Shown here: one piece after another, positions 1-8,480 of the stretch
Layout: each line of letters starts with the position of its first letter
Numbering within the stretch: position 1 is the stretch's first letter
From: CAYFSC01 sp964345695
Lineage (GTDB): Bacteria; Bacteroidota; Rhodothermia; Rhodothermales; Salinibacteraceae
Reading direction: 5' to 3'
DNA: 20,167 nucleotides
Assembly: GCA_964345695.1 (NCBI GenBank)
Contig: CAYFSC010000039.1
Location: 1-20,167 of the forward strand
Program-made: the position numbers and the translations under genes
Notes under the pieces: generated by a model
Seen by the model: the letters and a program-made list of their open reading frames with translations, nothing else
What the model was told of the DNA's origin: nothing
The model's database searches: none

Positions 1-119
1 TCGGTTTCAATCTCGCTGTAGTGAACGAACAGGTCTTCACCTCCCTCTTCAGGAACGATGAATCCAAATCCTTTGTCGTTGCTGAACCACTTTACGGTTC
101 CGGTTTTACGCTCTGCCAT
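1..119 (-). CDS. Cold-shock domain protein (CspA family), partial
   Basis: The minus strand from the ATG at 119 reads an N-terminus beginning MAERKTGTVKWFSNDKGFGF. It contains the two RNA-binding motifs of the cold-shock domain: KGFGFI (RNP1) and LFVHYSEI (RNP2). Proteins of this family are single-domain beta-barrels that bind single-stranded RNA or DNA and act as cytoplasmic RNA chaperones. Thirty-nine codons are visible, and the remaining part (the usual length is about 65-75 residues) lies beyond the left edge. No Shine-Dalgarno sequence precedes the start. A promoter-like element about 120 bases upstream would give a leader of roughly 105 bases, and long leaders are common in cold-shock genes. 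The family is certain; which paralogue it is cannot be told. Confidence 0.93.
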   Translation of the reverse strand, partial: MAERKTGTVKWFSNDKGFGFIVPEEGGEDLFVHYSEIET

Positions 120-224
120 GATGCTACAGGGTGTTCGAAGATCAGTAATTCGAGAGTGCGGCAGAGCATCTGAAATTGGACGTCCTCCGAAATGGAATCC
201 GACCGAATGGTAGGATGTGCTGCC

Positions 225-260
225 ACAATGGACAACGCTACGTAATTCATCGTCCATTGT
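225..260. repeat. Inverted repeat bracketing the cold-shock promoter
   Basis: ACAATGGAC (225-233) and GTCCATTGT (252-260) are perfect 9-base inverted arms with an 18-base spacer. The arms flank the -7 region of the candidate promoter. This suggests a protein-binding operator more than a leader hairpin, because most of the repeat would lie upstream of the transcript start. Confidence 0.5.
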
Positions 261-264
261 CAAG
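233..264 (-). promoter_or_regulatory. Candidate Bacteroidota-type promoter for the cold-shock gene
   Basis: Read on the minus strand, CTTG (264-261) is followed by 20 bases and then TAGCGTTG (240-233). The Bacteroidota consensus is TTTG, 19-21 bases, TAnnTTTG. The same bases also read as TTGACA (263-258), 17 bases, TAGCGT. Transcription would start near 226, leaving a leader of about 105 bases before the ATG at 119. Confidence 0.45.
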
Positions 265-401
265 CTCTAACCATCATTTCGGGGGGGAAGTCTCGTGGCT
301 CTTGTGAATTCCGCGCACAGGCTACTCTGACGACGGCTGTTTCGAACAAAGAGGGGAGACCGTCGTGGAGGCCCGGTCCGTCTGTTCCGCACAACCAAAC
401 G

Positions 402-1457
402 ATGCCGATGTCTCCGTCCCTGACGCGTCTGGTTCCCTCCGATCCTGTATTTCGCACGCACGATACGGTTCGGCATGCGCTGCAGGCCGCCTGCCAGGAG
501 CACGCCGACGTGGCCACCTACCAGAACCTGGGCACAAGCGAAAACGGGCACCCGATCGACGGCGTTGTCGTGGGGCGGGGCGAGCCGGCGGTGAGCCTGA
601 TTGCGGGCAACCACGCCGACGAGCCGGTGGGGCCGGAGACCCTGCGCACCCTCGTGCTGGCGCTCCTTGAGCAGCGCGAGGCCATGCAGCCGTGGCTGGA
701 GCGGTACCGGTTTGTCATTGTGCCGCATACCAACCCGGACGGCGAGGCGCGCAACCGCCCGTGGATTGAGCAGTGGCCCGACCCGATCGCGTATCTGCAG
801 CATCGGGTACGCGAAAAGCCCGGTCGCGACCTGGAGTTTGGGTTCCCGGACATGCGCATCGAAAACGAACTCGTGTCGGACTTCCTCCGAGATCAGGGTC
901 CGTTTGTGCTGCACGCTAGCCTCCACGGCATGGCCACAGCCGAGGGGGCACAGCTTCTCATCAACCGGCCCTGGACGTTCCGCACGCAGAATCTCCGGGA
1001 TGCGTTTGTCGAGGCGGCGAGCGATGCCGGACTGCGGATGCACGACCACAACCGCAAGGGCGAAAAGGGATTCTTCTGGATCGAGCCGGGGTTCACAACC
1101 ACACCGCGCGGTGACGCGATGCGGACGTTCTTCCGTGCGCAGGACGACCCGGACACGGCCGGTCGCTTTCACCAGAGCTCGATGGAGTTCGTGATGGCCC
1201 TCGGTGGCGATCCCCTTGCGCTCGTGACCGAGCTGCCCCTGTTCGTTGTGCACAACGACGACCCGACACCGGGCGTCCCCGATCAATACCTGCAGCTTCG
1301 CGAGCGGCTTCCTGAAATCCAGTTGCGCCTCACCCGAGACGAGTCGGTCGACGATCTGCTGGCGCCCTTCGACCTGCGGCCGCTCCCACTCGATACGTCG
1401 ATGCGCCTGCAGCTTCGTGCGCTTGAGTTGGGACTCGACGCGGTCGCGGAGTCATAG
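402..1457 (+). CDS. M14-family zinc carboxypeptidase-like / AstE-AspA-type deacylase
   Basis: This is a 351-residue protein with the signature of the M14 metallopeptidase superfamily. The HxxE zinc pair is H71-A-D-E74 in GNHADEP. NPDGEARNR (111-119) is the substrate-carboxylate-binding segment. H175 in LHASLHG is the likely third zinc ligand, and E277 in VTELPLF fits the general base. Such enzymes remove C-terminal residues or cleave N-acyl amino acids with a zinc-activated water. No signal peptide is visible, so it is probably cytoplasmic. The start at 402 is preceded by an A-rich stretch rather than a Shine-Dalgarno sequence, and a second ATG lies two codons in. It stands alone, divergent from the cold-shock gene. 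The substrate is not predictable. Confidence 0.85.
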   Translation: MPMSPSLTRLVPSDPVFRTHDTVRHALQAACQEHADVATYQNLGTSENGHPIDGVVVGRGEPAVSLIAGNHADEPVGPETLRTLVLALLEQREAMQPWLERYRFVIVPHTNPDGEARNRPWIEQWPDPIAYLQHRVREKPGRDLEFGFPDMRIENELVSDFLRDQGPFVLHASLHGMATAEGAQLLINRPWTFRTQNLRDAFVEAASDAGLRMHDHNRKGEKGFFWIEPGFTTTPRGDAMRTFFRAQDDPDTAGRFHQSSMEFVMALGGDPLALVTELPLFVVHNDDPTPGVPDQYLQLRERLPEIQLRLTRDESVDDLLAPFDLRPLPLDTSMRLQLRALELGLDAVAES

Positions 1458-1733
1458 CAAGCCGGTGCCGGGGCGATAGGACGGAAGCCGTCGGGTCACA
1501 ACATGAGGAGGACCGGCCTGCATGTGTAGAACACTCCCCTGCACGCGCAGAGCGGACCTGGACGTCGCTCAGAAGGCGTTTACGCTTTGCGTCCGTTCCT
1601 GCCTTCGCCGGATCCCATCGGAGCGTTGGCACGTCCACGGCGTTCTGCCGTGAAGCTCTTGCGAAGCAGGGCGCGGCATTGTACCATGCAAGCCACTTTG
1701 ATCGCGCTTCCTGTTTCGCACCCTCCGCCTGCT

Positions 1734-3314
1734 ATGATCTATTCGAGCCCGCACCCCGATGTCGAGATTCCGGAACAGTCCCTACCGGCGTTTATCACCC
1801 AGGATTTTGCCGACCGGGGCGACCAGCCGGCACTGATCGACGGGCCGTCGGGGCGCACTCTAACGTACAACGAGCTGGCCCGCGCCATTCCAGTGTGCGC
1901 CGGCGGCCTGGCAGAGCGCGGACTGGAGAAGGGCGACGTCTTTGCCATCTACAGCCCCAACCTCCCGGAGTACGCCATCGCGTTTTTCGGCGCGGCTATG
2001 GCGGGGGGCGTCGTCACGACGATCAACCCGCTCTACACGGCCGAAGAATGCGCGCACCAGTTGGAAGATGCCGGGGCCACCTTCCTGCTGACGGTGCCGC
2101 CGTTTCTGGACAAGGCCAAACAGGCGGCGGAGGCGGCAGGCATCGAGGAGGTCTTTGTGTTCGGCAACGCCGAGGGGGCCACAGCCTTCGAAACGCTGCT
2201 GGGCATCGGCCGCGACGCGCCGGAAGTGCTCATCGATCCCCGCGAGGATGTTGTTGCGCTCCCGTATTCGAGCGGCACCACGGGGCTTCCGAAGGGCGTC
2301 CAGCTTACCCATCACAACATGGTTGCCAACATCAGCCAGTGTTTGCCCATCGAAAAGCTGGAGCCGGAGGAGACGACCGTCGGGATTCTCCCGTTCTACC
2401 ACATCTACGGAATGACGGTCATCCTGAGTATGGCCCTGCAGAACGGGGCCACCATCGTCACGATGCCGCAGTTCGAGATGGACGACTTCTGTCAGCTTGT
2501 CGAGGCGCACGGCATCCGGAGCGGGTACCTCGTGCCGCCGATTATCCTGGGGCTCACGAAGCATCCAGCGGTGGACGAGTACGACCTCTCGAGCCTGCAG
2601 CACATTACGAGCGGCGCGGCGCCGCTGGGCAAAGACGTGGCGGACGCCTGCGCCGAGCGCCTGGGCTGCACCGTCAAGCAGGGCTACGGCATGACGGAAG
2701 CCAGCCCGGTGACGCATCTGATGCCGCGGGGAGCCGACACCAACAAGCCCGACTCGGTGGGCCAGGCCGTGCCGAACACAGAGTTTCGCATCGTGGGCGT
2801 CGGGTCGCAGGAGGACCTGCCGCGCGGCGAGCGGGGCGAGATGTGGGTGCGGGGTCCGCAGGTAATGAAGGGCTACCACAACAATCCGCAGGCCACCGAC
2901 GACACCATCGATGAGGACGGATGGCTGCACACGGGCGACGTGGCCATGGTGGACGAGGACGACGACGTGTACATCGTCGATCGGGTGAAGGAACTCATCA
3001 AGTACAAAGGCTACCAGGTGGCCCCGGCGGAACTGGAAGCCGTACTGCAGTCGCACGACGACATAGCCGACGCCGCGGTCGTGCCGAGTCCGGACGAAGA
3101 GGCCGGCGAGATACCGAAGGCCTTCGTGGTTCGCACCTCCACCGCACCCGATCTCGATGGTTCGACGGTCATGGACTTCGTGGCCGGGCACGTTGCGCCG
3201 TTCAAGAAGGTGCGCCGTGTCGAGTTCGTCGACGCGATCCCGAAGACCGCGTCCGGCAAAATCCTGCGGCGCGACCTGGTCAAGAAAGAGCGCGAGGAGG
3301 CGGATCAAGACTGA
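1734..3314 (+). CDS. 4-coumarate-CoA ligase-like AMP-dependent acyl-CoA synthetase
   Basis: This is a 526-residue ANL-superfamily enzyme that activates a carboxylic acid through an acyl-adenylate to its CoA thioester. Visible motifs are the P-loop YSSGTTGLPKG (about 178-188), GYGMTEASP (about 316-324), the 4CL-like box GEMWVRG followed by KGYHNN, the hinge region DRVKELIKYKG, and PKTASGKILRR with the adenylation lysine near 508. The frame is open upstream to 1587, but the ATG at 1734 is chosen because the next residues (MIYSSPHPDVEIPE) match the usual N-terminus of 4CL proteins. An ATG at 1686 is the alternative. The 276-base gap before it holds a small hairpin at 1636-1652 and nothing else recognisable. 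The acid substrate (fatty or aromatic) cannot be decided from sequence alone. Confidence 0.92.
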   Translation: MIYSSPHPDVEIPEQSLPAFITQDFADRGDQPALIDGPSGRTLTYNELARAIPVCAGGLAERGLEKGDVFAIYSPNLPEYAIAFFGAAMAGGVVTTINPLYTAEECAHQLEDAGATFLLTVPPFLDKAKQAAEAAGIEEVFVFGNAEGATAFETLLGIGRDAPEVLIDPREDVVALPYSSGTTGLPKGVQLTHHNMVANISQCLPIEKLEPEETTVGILPFYHIYGMTVILSMALQNGATIVTMPQFEMDDFCQLVEAHGIRSGYLVPPIILGLTKHPAVDEYDLSSLQHITSGAAPLGKDVADACAERLGCTVKQGYGMTEASPVTHLMPRGADTNKPDSVGQAVPNTEFRIVGVGSQEDLPRGERGEMWVRGPQVMKGYHNNPQATDDTIDEDGWLHTGDVAMVDEDDDVYIVDRVKELIKYKGYQVAPAELEAVLQSHDDIADAAVVPSPDEEAGEIPKAFVVRTSTAPDLDGSTVMDFVAGHVAPFKKVRRVEFVDAIPKTASGKILRRDLVKKEREEADQD

Positions 3315-3531
3315 CGGGGCGCGTGCTGCTGCCGGTCCTGCTGGCCGGTAGGCCGATGTGGCAACGGAAGCGGGGCGGATACGGGAGCTTCGACCCTCGT
3401 GTCCTCACAAGAAATCCGTGGGTCTTGACACGCACCACTTGATACTGTGCCGCGCACTGCTGAACGTCCCAAGCACGGAACGGGGTCTTCCCCGCTGCTC
3501 GCCACTCCTCCTTTTCAAACGTACCGACCTC

Positions 3532-4299
3532 ATGCTGATTGCTGGCAACTGGAAGATGAACACCGATGTGGCCTCCGGGCACGAACTGGCCACGAACGTT
3601 GCTTCGGGTGCCACGGCCGCCTCGGAAGAGTTGGACGGCGTCGACCTGGCTGTCTGTCCGCCCTTCGTGCACCTGCCCGTCGTCGCGGAGGCGCTCGGCG
3701 ACAGCGGCGTGGGGCTCGGCGCGCAGAACATGCACGCTGAAACGGACGGGGCTTACACCGGCGAGGTGTCCGCCCCAATGCTCGTGTCAACGGGCTGCAC
3801 GTATGTAATCCTCGGCCACTCCGAGCGCCGCGAGTACTTCGGCGAGACGGACGCGTCGGTGCGGGACAAGATGGCGCAGGCCCACGCGCACGACCTCGTG
3901 CCCATCGTCTGTGTCGGCGAGACCCTGGAGCAACGGAATGCCGGGACGGCCAAAGACGTGGTTCGCAAGCAGGTGCGCGGCGCGCTGGAGGGCATCGACT
4001 TGGCGGACGGAAGCGATCTCGTTGTGGCCTACGAGCCGGTGTGGGCCATCGGAACCGGGGAGAGCGCCACGCCGGAGCAAGCACAGGAAATGCACGCCTT
4101 CCTCCGTGGCGAGTTGGCCGACCGGTACGACGCAGATGTGGCAGAGGCCGTCGAGTTGCTGTACGGGGGCAGCATGAAGGACCACAACTGCGAGTCGCTC
4201 CTTGGCCAGCCAGACATCGACGGCGGGCTCATCGGAGGCGCCAGCCTGCAGGCCGAGCACTTCCTGACGATCGCCAAAACCGGCGCCCAAGTTGGATGA
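3532..4299 (+). CDS. tpiA: Triosephosphate isomerase
   Basis: This 255-residue protein interconverts dihydroxyacetone phosphate and glyceraldehyde 3-phosphate in cytoplasmic glycolysis and gluconeogenesis. All active-site elements are present: N6 and K8 in GNWKMN, the electrophile H96 in ILGHSERR, the base E168 in AYEPVWAIGTG with its flexible loop, and the phosphate-binding LYGGSMK and GLIGGASL. The length matches the usual 250-255 residues. The frame stays open upstream, but the ATG at 3532 starts exactly at the conserved first strand. No Shine-Dalgarno sequence is seen. The protein is visibly acidic, as in halophiles. It lies 217 bases after the acyl-CoA synthetase and is probably transcribed separately. 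Confidence 0.98.
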   Translation: MLIAGNWKMNTDVASGHELATNVASGATAASEELDGVDLAVCPPFVHLPVVAEALGDSGVGLGAQNMHAETDGAYTGEVSAPMLVSTGCTYVILGHSERREYFGETDASVRDKMAQAHAHDLVPIVCVGETLEQRNAGTAKDVVRKQVRGALEGIDLADGSDLVVAYEPVWAIGTGESATPEQAQEMHAFLRGELADRYDADVAEAVELLYGGSMKDHNCESLLGQPDIDGGLIGGASLQAEHFLTIAKTGAQVG

Positions 4300-4403
4300 A
4301 TCCCGCACGCCAGTTGGAGGCGTGAATCCATGAGGGGCGGCCGTTCCGGGAGGTCAAGTCTCTTGCTCCTTCTGCAGGCTCTTGGCTTTTTACGACCCCC
4401 CGT

Positions 4404-4964
4404 GTTGCGCCGGTTGTGGTGGAGGCGACCGAGACGCCCTGCGGAGTGATCGAGCACGTGCTGGGATCCGACGAGGCCGGCGCGGAGCACATCATCGTGC
4501 CTGCTGGCGGGGTGGCGCAGCCCACCACCCACGAGGCGCTGGACGCCGGCGACATGACCGTCAAGATGAACGGACGCGAGGTCTTCAAATTCGCCACCCG
4601 CGTCATGGGCTCTGCCCTCGGCACCGTGTTGAAGAAGGCCGAGATGACGACCGACGACGTCGACCTGTTCATTCCGCACCAGGCCAACGCGCGGATCATC
4701 GAGTACGCCGCGCAGGAATACGGCCTGCCGCCGGAGAAGGTGGTGATGAACGTAGACCGCTACGGCAACACCTCTGCTGCGAGCGTGCCGCTGGCCCTGG
4801 CCGAAGCCTTCGACGACGGGCGCGCCCAGCCCGGCGACAGGCTGGCGCTCGTGGCGTTTGGGGCCGGGCTCACGTGGGCATCCGCCGTGGTACAACTCGC
4901 GCCGACCCTGGCCGCGCTCGACGCCGTTGACCGGTGCGACACCGCTCTCACGGCGGTCTCCTGA
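4404..4964 (+). pseudogene. fabH: C-terminal half of beta-ketoacyl-ACP synthase III (FabH), N-terminus missing
   Basis: From about 4404 the frame encodes only the second half of a FabH-type condensing enzyme. It shows VPAGGV, KMNGREVFKFATRVM, the catalytic His in LFIPHQAN, the catalytic Asn in DRYGNTSAAS and the closing FGAGLTWASAV. The N-terminal half (about 165 residues), with the active-site cysteine, is absent. Upstream in the same frame, 4326-4403 reads unrelated sequence after a TGA at 4323-4325, and no FabH N-terminus is found elsewhere in the window. If translated, the first usable starts are the GTGs at 4416 and 4419, giving about 182 residues. The frame is intact, with no stop or frameshift, and carries an extra C-terminal tail of about 20 residues. 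It is most simply a 5'-deleted gene remnant. An expressed half-protein cannot be excluded. Confidence 0.75.
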
Positions 4965-5291
4965 TCACCGGGCGTCTCGGTCGGCCCGTTCGCTGTCGTT
5001 GTCCGTGCTGGCATCGCCGCTGCTCTCCGCGCCGCTGCTCTCCGCGTCGCCGCTGGCCGCGTCGCTGCTCTCGGTGCTCGCCGAGTCCGCAGATCCGTTG
5101 GCGCCGGCGCTTCCGTTGCCGTAGTCGTTGACGTAGAACCCTTCGCCTTTGAAGATCAATCCGGCGCTTCCGGTAATAATGCGCTCCACCTCCTGTCCCG
5201 TCTCTGGGCAGGTTTCCAGCGGATCGTCGGTGATGCGCTGCTGAACTTCAAACTTCGTTCCGTCTTCGCGGCGGTATGCGTACGTCGGCAT
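4965..5291 (-). CDS. FmdB-family zinc-ribbon-like protein with degenerate cysteines
   Basis: This 108-residue protein starts MPTYAYRREDGTKFEV and continues to GLIFKGEGFYVNDY, the layout of the FmdB/CxxC_CXXC_SSSS regulatory zinc-ribbon family. Family members normally carry two CxxC pairs. Here the first pair has become RREDG, and only one cysteine remains in the second (C28 in CPETG), so zinc binding is unlikely. Residues from about 58 to the end form a low-complexity tail of Ser, Ala, Asp, Glu and Gly, encoded by short imperfect DNA repeats. Its TGA stop lies directly against the stop of the convergent FabH fragment; the two form the palindrome TGATCA. The function of the family is poorly known. 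Confidence 0.82.
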   Translation of the reverse strand: MPTYAYRREDGTKFEVQQRITDDPLETCPETGQEVERIITGSAGLIFKGEGFYVNDYGNGSAGANGSADSASTESSDAASGDAESSGAESSGDASTDNDSERADRDAR

Positions 5292-5308
5292 AAGGTGCTA
5301 CAGTCGTT

Positions 5309-5343
5309 GATCGAAGAGTGGTCGATCGGAGGCCAAGCCTCCG
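5309..5343. promoter_or_regulatory. Paired inverted repeats between divergent genes
   Basis: GATCGA (5309-5314) pairs with TCGATC (5322-5327) across 7 bases. Directly next to it, CGGAGGC (5327-5333) pairs with GCCTCCG (5337-5343) across a 3-base loop. Both lie just upstream of the FmdB-like start codon, between divergent genes. They may form hairpins in the FmdB-like leader or be protein-binding sites. Confidence 0.35.
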
Positions 5344-5438
5344 GTTTCGTACGGCGATGTGCTAGGTGCTCTCTCAAAATATGTTCCACATCCAGACGTG
5401 CGGCCCGGCTCTGCCAGGGTGACAGGAGGCCGGCAGGC

Positions 5439-5470
5439 GTTGACGGGCGGAGACTCGCGGCGTATGTTAA
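5439..5470 (+). promoter_or_regulatory. Candidate promoter of the acylase gene
   Basis: GTTG (5439-5442), 20 bases, then TATGTTAA (5463-5470) fits the Bacteroidota layout. It also reads as TTGACG, 17 bases, TATGTT for a classical sigma-70 promoter. The ATG at 5513 lies 42 bases downstream. Confidence 0.45.
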
Positions 5471-5512
5471 CACGTGGACCCCGGTTGTTCCCTCACCGAT
5501 TCCTCACCGCCG

Positions 5513-7588
5513 ATGCGTCGCATCTTTTCTGCCCTCGCGCTGCTTCTTTTGCTCGTGACCACCGGGTGCCAGTCGGGGCCGGCGCGGACGGAGATTCTAT
5601 GGGACGAGTGGGGCGTGCCGCACGTCTACGGCTCCAACGCCGACTCGCTCATGTACGCCTTCGGATGGGCGCAGATGAAGGCCCATGGCAACCGCATCCT
5701 TCGTCTGTACGGGGAGGCCCGCGGACGGGCGGCCGAGTACTGGGGGCCCGATCATCTGGCGTCGGATCGACGCGTGCGAACCCTCGACCTGCCGGCGCAT
5801 GGACAGCGCTGGGCTGAGGCGCAGGAAGAACCGTTCCAGGGGTACGTCGAGGCGTTCGTCGCCGGAATGAACGCGTACGCTGAGGCCCATTCCAATCGCC
5901 TCCGTGATGACCGGGAGGGGGTGCTGCCGGTGCGTCCGTCCGACGTTTTTGCCCATACGTTGCATGCCATCCACGTGTCGTTCGTGGCATCGGGCGACTT
6001 GCAGCGCGCCCAGCAGTGGCGGCAGCGCAGAGGTTCGAACGCATGGGCCATCGGGCCGTCGCGCAGTGCGAGCGGTCATGCCATGCTGCTTACCAATCCC
6101 CACCTTCCGTGGAACGACCTGTTCACCTGGTTCGAGGCTCAGCTCGTGGGCCCGGGGCTGGACGCCTACGGGGCGACCCTCATCGGGATGCCGTTTCCGG
6201 GCGTCGCCTTCAACGACCACCTGGGCTGGACGCACACGGTGAACACGATCGATGCGTCCGATCTCTACCGCCTTCGCCTCGTGGACGGCGGATATGCGTG
6301 GAACGGCGGCACGCGGGCGTTCCAGACAACCACGAAGACCCTGAAGGTGAAGCAACCCGACGGGGCGATGCGCACCGACACGCTCGTCGTGAAGCGGTCG
6401 GTGCATGGGCCGGTTGTTGCAGAGACTGGCGACACGGCGCTCGCCCTGCGCATCGCGGGCATGGATCAGTCGGGCCTGTTCGACCAATACTGGCGCATGC
6501 TCCGGGCGACCTCCTTTGGCGCGTTCGAGACGGCGCTGAAGAAGATGCAAATGCCCATGTTCAACACCGTGTACGCCGACCGGGACGGGCACATCCTGTA
6601 CCACTTCGGCGGGCGCGTGCCGCAGCGCCGATCGGGCGACTGGGAGTACTGGCAGGGCATCGTGCCGGGCGATACGTCGGCCACCCTGTGGCGGGTGATT
6701 CATCCGTTTGAGGACTTGCCGCGCGTGTTCGATCCGCCGAGCGGGTGGGTGCAGAACGCCAACGATCCGCCGTTCACATCCACGTTTCCGCGGGAGGTCG
6801 ACACCACCGGCATGTCGCCGTACATGGCGCCGCGCACCCCGGAGCCGCCTGTGCGCATGTTCCGCCCGCAGCGCTCCATCGACATGGTGGCGGGCGACAC
6901 GTCGATCACGTTTGCGGAGCTGCAAGCGTACAAAAACGACACGCGCATGCTTGCCGCTGATCGCCTGCTCGACGATCTGATCCCGGCCGTCCGCCAATAT
7001 GGAAGCGACCGCGCCAGCCGTGCGGCCGATGTGTTGGAAGCATGGGACCGAACGGCAAATGCCGAGAGTGAGGGCAGTGTGCTGTTTGCCGCCTGGTTGC
7101 GAGCGATGGTGCAGGAAGGGGCGTCGTTTGCCACGCCCTTCATGCTCGGCGCCCCGCGCACCACCCCCGACGGGCTGTCCGACCCAGAGTCCGCCGTCCA
7201 ACGGCTGGATCGCGCTGCCGCCCAGGTGACGTCGCAGTACGACTCGCTCAACGTGGCGTGGGGCGCCGTGCACCGTCTCGTGGGCCCGAACGGCTCGTAT
7301 CCGGCCTCCGGCGGCAACGGGCTCTTCGGACTGTTTCGTGTGCTCTGGTTCACGAACACCGACGACGGCGCCCGCCGTGCCACCGGCGGCGACTCGTACA
7401 TCGCGCTCACCGAGTTTACGGAGGACGGCCCGCGAGCCCGCGCCCTTCTGCCCTACGGAAACGCCTCGCAGCCTGACTCGCCCCACCGCGGCGACCAGTT
7501 TGCGTTGTATTCCAAGAAAGAAATGCGTCCCGTATGGTTGTCGCGCGACAGCATCCGCGCGCACCTGGAGTCGACAACCACGTTTTGA
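5513..7588 (+). CDS. Penicillin/acyl-homoserine-lactone acylase family protein, putative lipoprotein
   Basis: This 691-residue Ntn-hydrolase precursor hydrolyses an amide bond after self-cleavage into two chains. The ATG at 5513 is chosen because it opens a signal peptide (MRRIFSALALLLLLVTTGC) with a lipobox-like cysteine at 19. Thr at -3 is atypical. Family motifs are WGVPHVYG (33-40), AFGWAQ, the autocleavage site G174-S175 in RRGSNAWAIG with S175 as the nucleophile, NPHLPW (195-200), GWTHTVN (238-244), DLYRL, and NAND (415-418), which carries the oxyanion-type asparagine. The length of about 690 is normal for periplasmic acylases. It follows its own candidate promoter. Known substrates of the family include penicillins, AHL signals and acyl-peptides; none can be assigned here. 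Confidence 0.92.
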   Translation: MRRIFSALALLLLLVTTGCQSGPARTEILWDEWGVPHVYGSNADSLMYAFGWAQMKAHGNRILRLYGEARGRAAEYWGPDHLASDRRVRTLDLPAHGQRWAEAQEEPFQGYVEAFVAGMNAYAEAHSNRLRDDREGVLPVRPSDVFAHTLHAIHVSFVASGDLQRAQQWRQRRGSNAWAIGPSRSASGHAMLLTNPHLPWNDLFTWFEAQLVGPGLDAYGATLIGMPFPGVAFNDHLGWTHTVNTIDASDLYRLRLVDGGYAWNGGTRAFQTTTKTLKVKQPDGAMRTDTLVVKRSVHGPVVAETGDTALALRIAGMDQSGLFDQYWRMLRATSFGAFETALKKMQMPMFNTVYADRDGHILYHFGGRVPQRRSGDWEYWQGIVPGDTSATLWRVIHPFEDLPRVFDPPSGWVQNANDPPFTSTFPREVDTTGMSPYMAPRTPEPPVRMFRPQRSIDMVAGDTSITFAELQAYKNDTRMLAADRLLDDLIPAVRQYGSDRASRAADVLEAWDRTANAESEGSVLFAAWLRAMVQEGASFATPFMLGAPRTTPDGLSDPESAVQRLDRAAAQVTSQYDSLNVAWGAVHRLVGPNGSYPASGGNGLFGLFRVLWFTNTDDGARRATGGDSYIALTEFTEDGPRARALLPYGNASQPDSPHRGDQFALYSKKEMRPVWLSRDSIRAHLESTTTF

Positions 7589-7776
7589 AGCATCCGTGTT
7601 TTGAAGAATGCCGAGCCGTCCGGTCTACGACGGAGCATACAGGGAGAGGAAGAGCACGGACCGCAGAACGCCTTCCATAGCGGAATCTGCGCCCCTGTCC
7701 GCCGTCTGGGGGCCGCCGTTCTCGACCGCCTGGCACCGCACAGGCTTTCATCTCCGCAACCGACGCGCGAATCCTC

Positions 7777-8451
7777 ATGCCCCGAACCCTCGTCTTTGAC
7801 GTGAACGAAACGCTCTTGGACCTCCGTGCGCTGGCGGCGCCGTTCGAAGCCGTCTTCGGCGATTCGAGCGTTCGCACCAGCTGGTTTCGAACGCTGCTCC
7901 ATCAGGCGATGGTGACGACCATCACGGGGCCGTACGTGGACTTCAGCGCGCTGGGACGGCAGTCGCTGGCGGTTGTCGCAGACGAGCGCGGGCACGGGCT
8001 CACGGACGAGGAGGCTGCAACCATCCTCGGTGCCATGCGCGAACTGCCCCCGCACGAGGACGTCGAGGACGCACTCGCGTACCTGCACGACGCGGGGCTG
8101 CAGCTTGTGGCGCTCAGCAACGGCGTGCCGGATGTTCTGCACGACCAGCTGGACCACGCGGGCATCGCAGACGCCTTCGTGCACATCATCTCGGTCGACG
8201 CAGCCGGACGGTTGAAGCCGGCACCCGAGCCGTACGAGACGGTCGCCCGGGAACTCGGCGTCGAGACGAGCGACCTGCGCATGGTCGCGGCGCACGCCTG
8301 GGACACGACGGGCGCCCAGCGGGCCGGGTGTGCCGCCGCATTCGTGGCGCGTCCGGGCAAGCGGCTGGCGCCGAGCGATCCGGTGCCCGACGTCGTGGGC
8401 GGGGACCTCCGCGACGTGGCGCGGCAGATCGTCGCGGTGGAGACGAGGTAG
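7777..8451 (+). CDS. Haloacid dehalogenase type II-like HAD hydrolase
   Basis: This 224-residue HAD-superfamily protein shows the four motifs of L-2-haloacid dehalogenases: the nucleophile D8 in FDVNETLLD, LSNG (S114, N115), the lysine K147 in RLKPAPEPY, and AHAWDTTGA (173-180) with D176. R38 in the WFRTLLHQ segment matches the arginine that binds the halide or carboxylate in this family. The length is typical (220-230). The known family reaction replaces the halogen of short 2-haloacids with hydroxyl through an aspartyl ester. Many members annotated this way have other or unknown substrates. It lies 188 bases after the acylase and 181 before the UbiA-like gene, so co-transcription is uncertain. 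Confidence 0.9.
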   Translation: MPRTLVFDVNETLLDLRALAAPFEAVFGDSSVRTSWFRTLLHQAMVTTITGPYVDFSALGRQSLAVVADERGHGLTDEEAATILGAMRELPPHEDVEDALAYLHDAGLQLVALSNGVPDVLHDQLDHAGIADAFVHIISVDAAGRLKPAPEPYETVARELGVETSDLRMVAAHAWDTTGAQRAGCAAAFVARPGKRLAPSDPVPDVVGGDLRDVARQIVAVETR

Positions 8452-8480
8452 GACGTTGGAGGCCGGAGAGGCTCTGGACG

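Noticed and set aside
1636..1652. Hairpin CACGGC-GTTCT-GCCGTG as a terminator or riboswitch
   Set aside because: Six base pairs without a T run are common by chance in such GC-rich DNA, and no known riboswitch core surrounds it.
3425..3430. TTGACA before tpiA as a -35 promoter element
   Set aside because: No acceptable -10 hexamer or TAnnTTTG box is found at the right distance.
4387..4391. Run of five T after tpiA as an intrinsic terminator
   Set aside because: No stable GC-rich stem directly precedes it.
4965..5118. Short repeats of GCTGCTCTC type as a microsatellite or CRISPR-like array
   Set aside because: They are in-frame codons of the Ser/Ala/Asp/Glu tail of the FmdB-like protein, with no regular spacers.
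6032..6040. GGTTCGAAC resembling a tRNA T-arm
   Set aside because: It lies inside the acylase coding region at the catalytic Ser motif and no cloverleaf can be built around it.
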